From the NCBI RefSeq assembly GCF_001591605.1, contig NZ_BCVF01000023.1:1-64000 (forward strand): a stretch of 64,000 bases of DNA. The letters are read 5' to 3'. The position numbers and the translations under genes were made by a program. Source of the DNA: Bacillus badius NBRC 15713. GTDB lineage: Bacteria; Bacillota; Bacilli; Bacillales; Domibacillaceae. The notes under the pieces are model-generated. The model saw only the letters and a list, made by a program, of their open reading frames with translations, was not told the DNA's origin and searched no databases. This document shows positions 62,374-64,000 of this stretch, one piece after another (the stretch's first letter is position 1; the number at the start of each line of letters is the position of its first letter).

Positions 62374-63147
62374 CTATTTGCCGAGCTTGGCAGTGAGTGC
62401 GCTGCTGACGGAGCGGTAAATAACATCTGCCCCTTGTGGAGTCAGGTGGGTGCCGGATGAGTCAATCCACCCTGAGCCGATCAGCTTTCTATCCGTTATT
62501 CCCTTCATTGAGCTGGTCATTATTTCATAATTGTCGATTAGGGTGACTTTTTTCTGTTTAGCTACCTTTCTAACGATCGCATTATATGAATTATGCCATT
62601 GTCTGGCGCCGTTATACTTTGTATAGAGCCGCTGGTCATATCTAGCGTAATAATAGTCATTCTGCCCGTTTCCTTGAATAACCGGTATAGTCGTCATTAA
62701 AATCACATGGATGTTGCGTGCTTTTAAAGTATCAGTGAAATATTTCAAATTGCTTTCAAACCTGGCCTTGGATACACGGGGCTGTCCTTTTGCATTTAAA
62801 ACCGCATCATTGGTGCCAAACATAATAATGACTGCTTTCGGCTTTTTGCTCAGCACATCTTTGGAAAAGCGTTTCCGCCCATGTTCTGTTGTATTGCCGC
62901 CAACCCCTGCGTTGATAACTGTGCGGGTTTGTTGTAATCTGGTCACCCACTTGCTTTTGGCATCATATTTATTGATTGGCCAGTTGGTTCCTTGCGTATT
63001 GCTGTCCCCGAATGCAACAATTACCCGCTTGCTGTTAGAAGGGCTTCCTTGTTTGGCAGCAGCGGCTGAAGAAGGGACTATGTTAGCTGCGATAAAGAAA
63101 AGCAAAATGAACCACTTGGTCCATCCTTGTATTTGTTTCTTTTTCAA
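62374..63147 (-). CDS. Secreted SGNH/GDSL-type hydrolase
   Basis: A 257-residue secreted esterase/lipase-like protein with a signal peptide (ending near PSSAAAAKQ). SGNH blocks: AFGDSNTQG (Ser), NAGVGGNT (Gly), MFGTND (Asn) and DSSGTHLT (Asp/His). The substrate could be acylated carbohydrate or cell-wall ester groups. TTG start, 7 bases after GGAGG. No neighbour points to a pathway. Confidence 0.82.
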   Translation of the reverse strand: MKKKQIQGWTKWFILLFFIAANIVPSSAAAAKQGSPSNSKRVIVAFGDSNTQGTNWPINKYDAKSKWVTRLQQTRTVINAGVGGNTTEHGRKRFSKDVLSKKPKAVIIMFGTNDAVLNAKGQPRVSKARFESNLKYFTDTLKARNIHVILMTTIPVIQGNGQNDYYYARYDQRLYTKYNGARQWHNSYNAIVRKVAKQKKVTLIDNYEIMTSSMKGITDRKLIGSGWIDSSGTHLTPQGADVIYRSVSSALTAKLGK

Positions 63148-63331
63148 ATTTCTTCCTCCATTTCCTTCACATAGTACATCATCGCTCCATTATACTATGC
63201 TTTTCTAACCGGTCAACTCTCCGCCAGCAGACGTCACGGTGACATGATTTCCCGCGTTCTTCCTTTGACATGACCGCCTCCCGCATAAGTAAATCATCTT
63301 AAGCCACATTAATAATAAAGGAGCTGATCAA

Positions 63332-63508
63332 ATGAAGAAAAAAGATCTGGCAAAAACGCCGCTGATCCCTGCTGATCCGGAAATGAACCTTCATACGGAC
63401 GCAAGTGAATATCTTTCCGGCGAATCTGTGGATGAACACGGGAATCTTGAAGCAGCCAATGAAATCATCGGCAGCAAGGAGATTGGCCAGCAGCACAATA
63501 ATCTTTAA
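63332..63508 (+). CDS. Small acidic hypothetical protein
   Basis: A 58-residue hydrophilic, acidic protein: MKKKDLAKTPLIPADPEMNL, then HTDASEYLSGESVDEHGN. Not recognised. It has a well-placed AAGGAG 9-10 bases before the ATG and no membrane segment. Its size and Asn/Gln/Glu-rich end resemble minor spore-associated or stress proteins of Bacillus, but that is only a similarity of composition. Confidence 0.6.
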   Translation: MKKKDLAKTPLIPADPEMNLHTDASEYLSGESVDEHGNLEAANEIIGSKEIGQQHNNL

Positions 63509-63827
63509 GCCGTTCAGCTTATTTAGATAGATGCTGCCTGGAAGCTCTTTAATGAAGAATCCGGCTGTTCTATCGGGCTCATAGATCATTGGCTTAAAAA
63601 GCGATATGCAGCTTTTCCCTTGCTCCTATAGGGAGTTAATAAGTAAGAATTTCATTTTCTTTGTTATGTATGCCCGAAACTGCAGCGATTTATCGGCTTA
63701 ACAGCGAGCGTTGGCAATAAATTGCGTACAAACAAAAGCAATTGCTGCGAATAACCTCTCTCTTCCTGATGTTATTGAAGAAGTATTCCGGCAGCTGCAG
63801 CACCTAAAGAAAGGCAGAAAAAATGCG
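63509..63827. other. Gene-free stretch
   Basis: No supported gene. Short frames occur on both strands without ribosome binding sites. Nothing further recognisable. Confidence 0.5.
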
Positions 63828-63859
63828 AAAGCGGCAGGAGTGATTCCTGCCGCTTTTCT
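63828..63859. terminator. Terminator of the last, partial gene
   Basis: 12-bp stem AAAGCGGCAGGA/TCCTGCCGCTTT followed by TCTTT; on the minus strand A/T flanks give a weak U-tract for the partial gene to the right. Confidence 0.65.
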
Positions 63860-64000
63860 TTAAATGTTCTCTACATTGATTAATGCAGGACGGTGATCCT
63901 CATTTCCCATTGTATAAGTCAGCAGCACTTGCTGATTCTCTTGTTGCTGATAAAGGCGGGACGATCCGTAGGAAACTTCTAACACCTGGTGTGTGCCATC
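63860..64000 (-). CDS. C-terminal end of an unidentified protein (partial)
   Basis: The last 46 codons of a leftward gene that begins outside the window; the stop TAA is at 63860-63862. The visible part reads VLEVSYGSSRLYQQQENQQV and ends DHRPALINVENI, a beta-rich pattern. Family not recognisable. It ends directly before a strong hairpin. Confidence 0.55.
   Translation of the reverse strand, partial: DGTHQVLEVSYGSSRLYQQQENQQVLLTYTMGNEDHRPALINVENI

Overview
The window looks like a chromosomal segment of a spore-forming Bacillaceae bacterium (Bacillus or a near relative). The support is gene content and order: ygxA-ygzB-perR, gsaB-ygaE, ygaD-ntdP-sspE-fabL-mutY-yfhP, yfhJ-yfhH-recX-yfhF and pdaA/yfkD/chaA/yfkH/yfkK/yfkM are all recognisable from the B. 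subtilis yga/yfh/yfk region. Sporulation genes (a gamma-type SASP, the cortex deacetylase PdaA), AGGAGG-type ribosome binding sites and frequent TTG starts fit the same assignment. These calls come from reading the sequence and recalling families; no database search was run.

Layout. 1-175: tandem rRNA-type promoters reading leftward out of the window, so an rRNA operon probably begins just outside. 0.2-6.9 kb: peroxide stress (perR, bcp), a small K+ channel, haem precursor synthesis (gsaB/hemL) and ygaE. 6.9-12.5 kb: a five-gene leftward di/oligopeptide ABC importer operon. 12.8-24 kb: ygaD, ntdP, sspE, fabL, mutY, yfhP, yfhJ, yfhH, an SDR, recX, yfhF, an NCS2 permease and an RsbR-like STAS protein. 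A cluster of DnaA-box-like sites lies downstream of yfhF. 24.2-27.06 kb: an AT-rich island bounded by a 27-bp perfect direct repeat inside the 3' end of rlmCD. It carries a decayed Rhs/WapA gene 3' end with a barnase-like toxin tip, a barstar-like immunity gene, a further small unknown gene and a truncated tyrosine integrase. 27-44.8 kb: rlmCD, pdaA, menA, class I fumarase, a small SE1561-like gene, yfkD, chaA, an OsmC protein, a ZosA-like P-type ATPase, yfkH, a YtxH protein, two sodium/alanine symporters, yfkK, yfkM and motAB. 45-56.5 kb: a MHYT-GGDEF-EAL protein, hmp, nsrR, an M29 aminopeptidase, a GltC-like regulator, argF, an acyl-CoA thioesterase, mreBH, nos and a DMT exporter. 56.7-62.2 kb: a SAM riboswitch and the yitJ-metH operon. 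62.3-64 kb: an SGNH hydrolase, a small unknown protein and the end of an unidentified gene.

Several regulatory circuits can be read directly. PerR is encoded here and a near-consensus PerR box sits upstream of the ZosA-like ATPase. NsrR is divergent from hmp with a perfect palindrome beside hmp, and nos lies 6 kb away. A sigma-B promoter precedes yfkM and a sigma-D-like promoter precedes motAB. An ARG-box-like site overlaps the argF -10. A SAM-I riboswitch precedes yitJ-metH, and an orphan palindrome precedes the DMT exporter.

The most unusual region is the island in rlmCD. Both junctions can be read at base level: integration left the native gene tail at the far side and gave rlmCD a substitute, shorter C-terminus. 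The cargo is a barnase/barstar-type toxin-immunity module that has lost its delivery gene.
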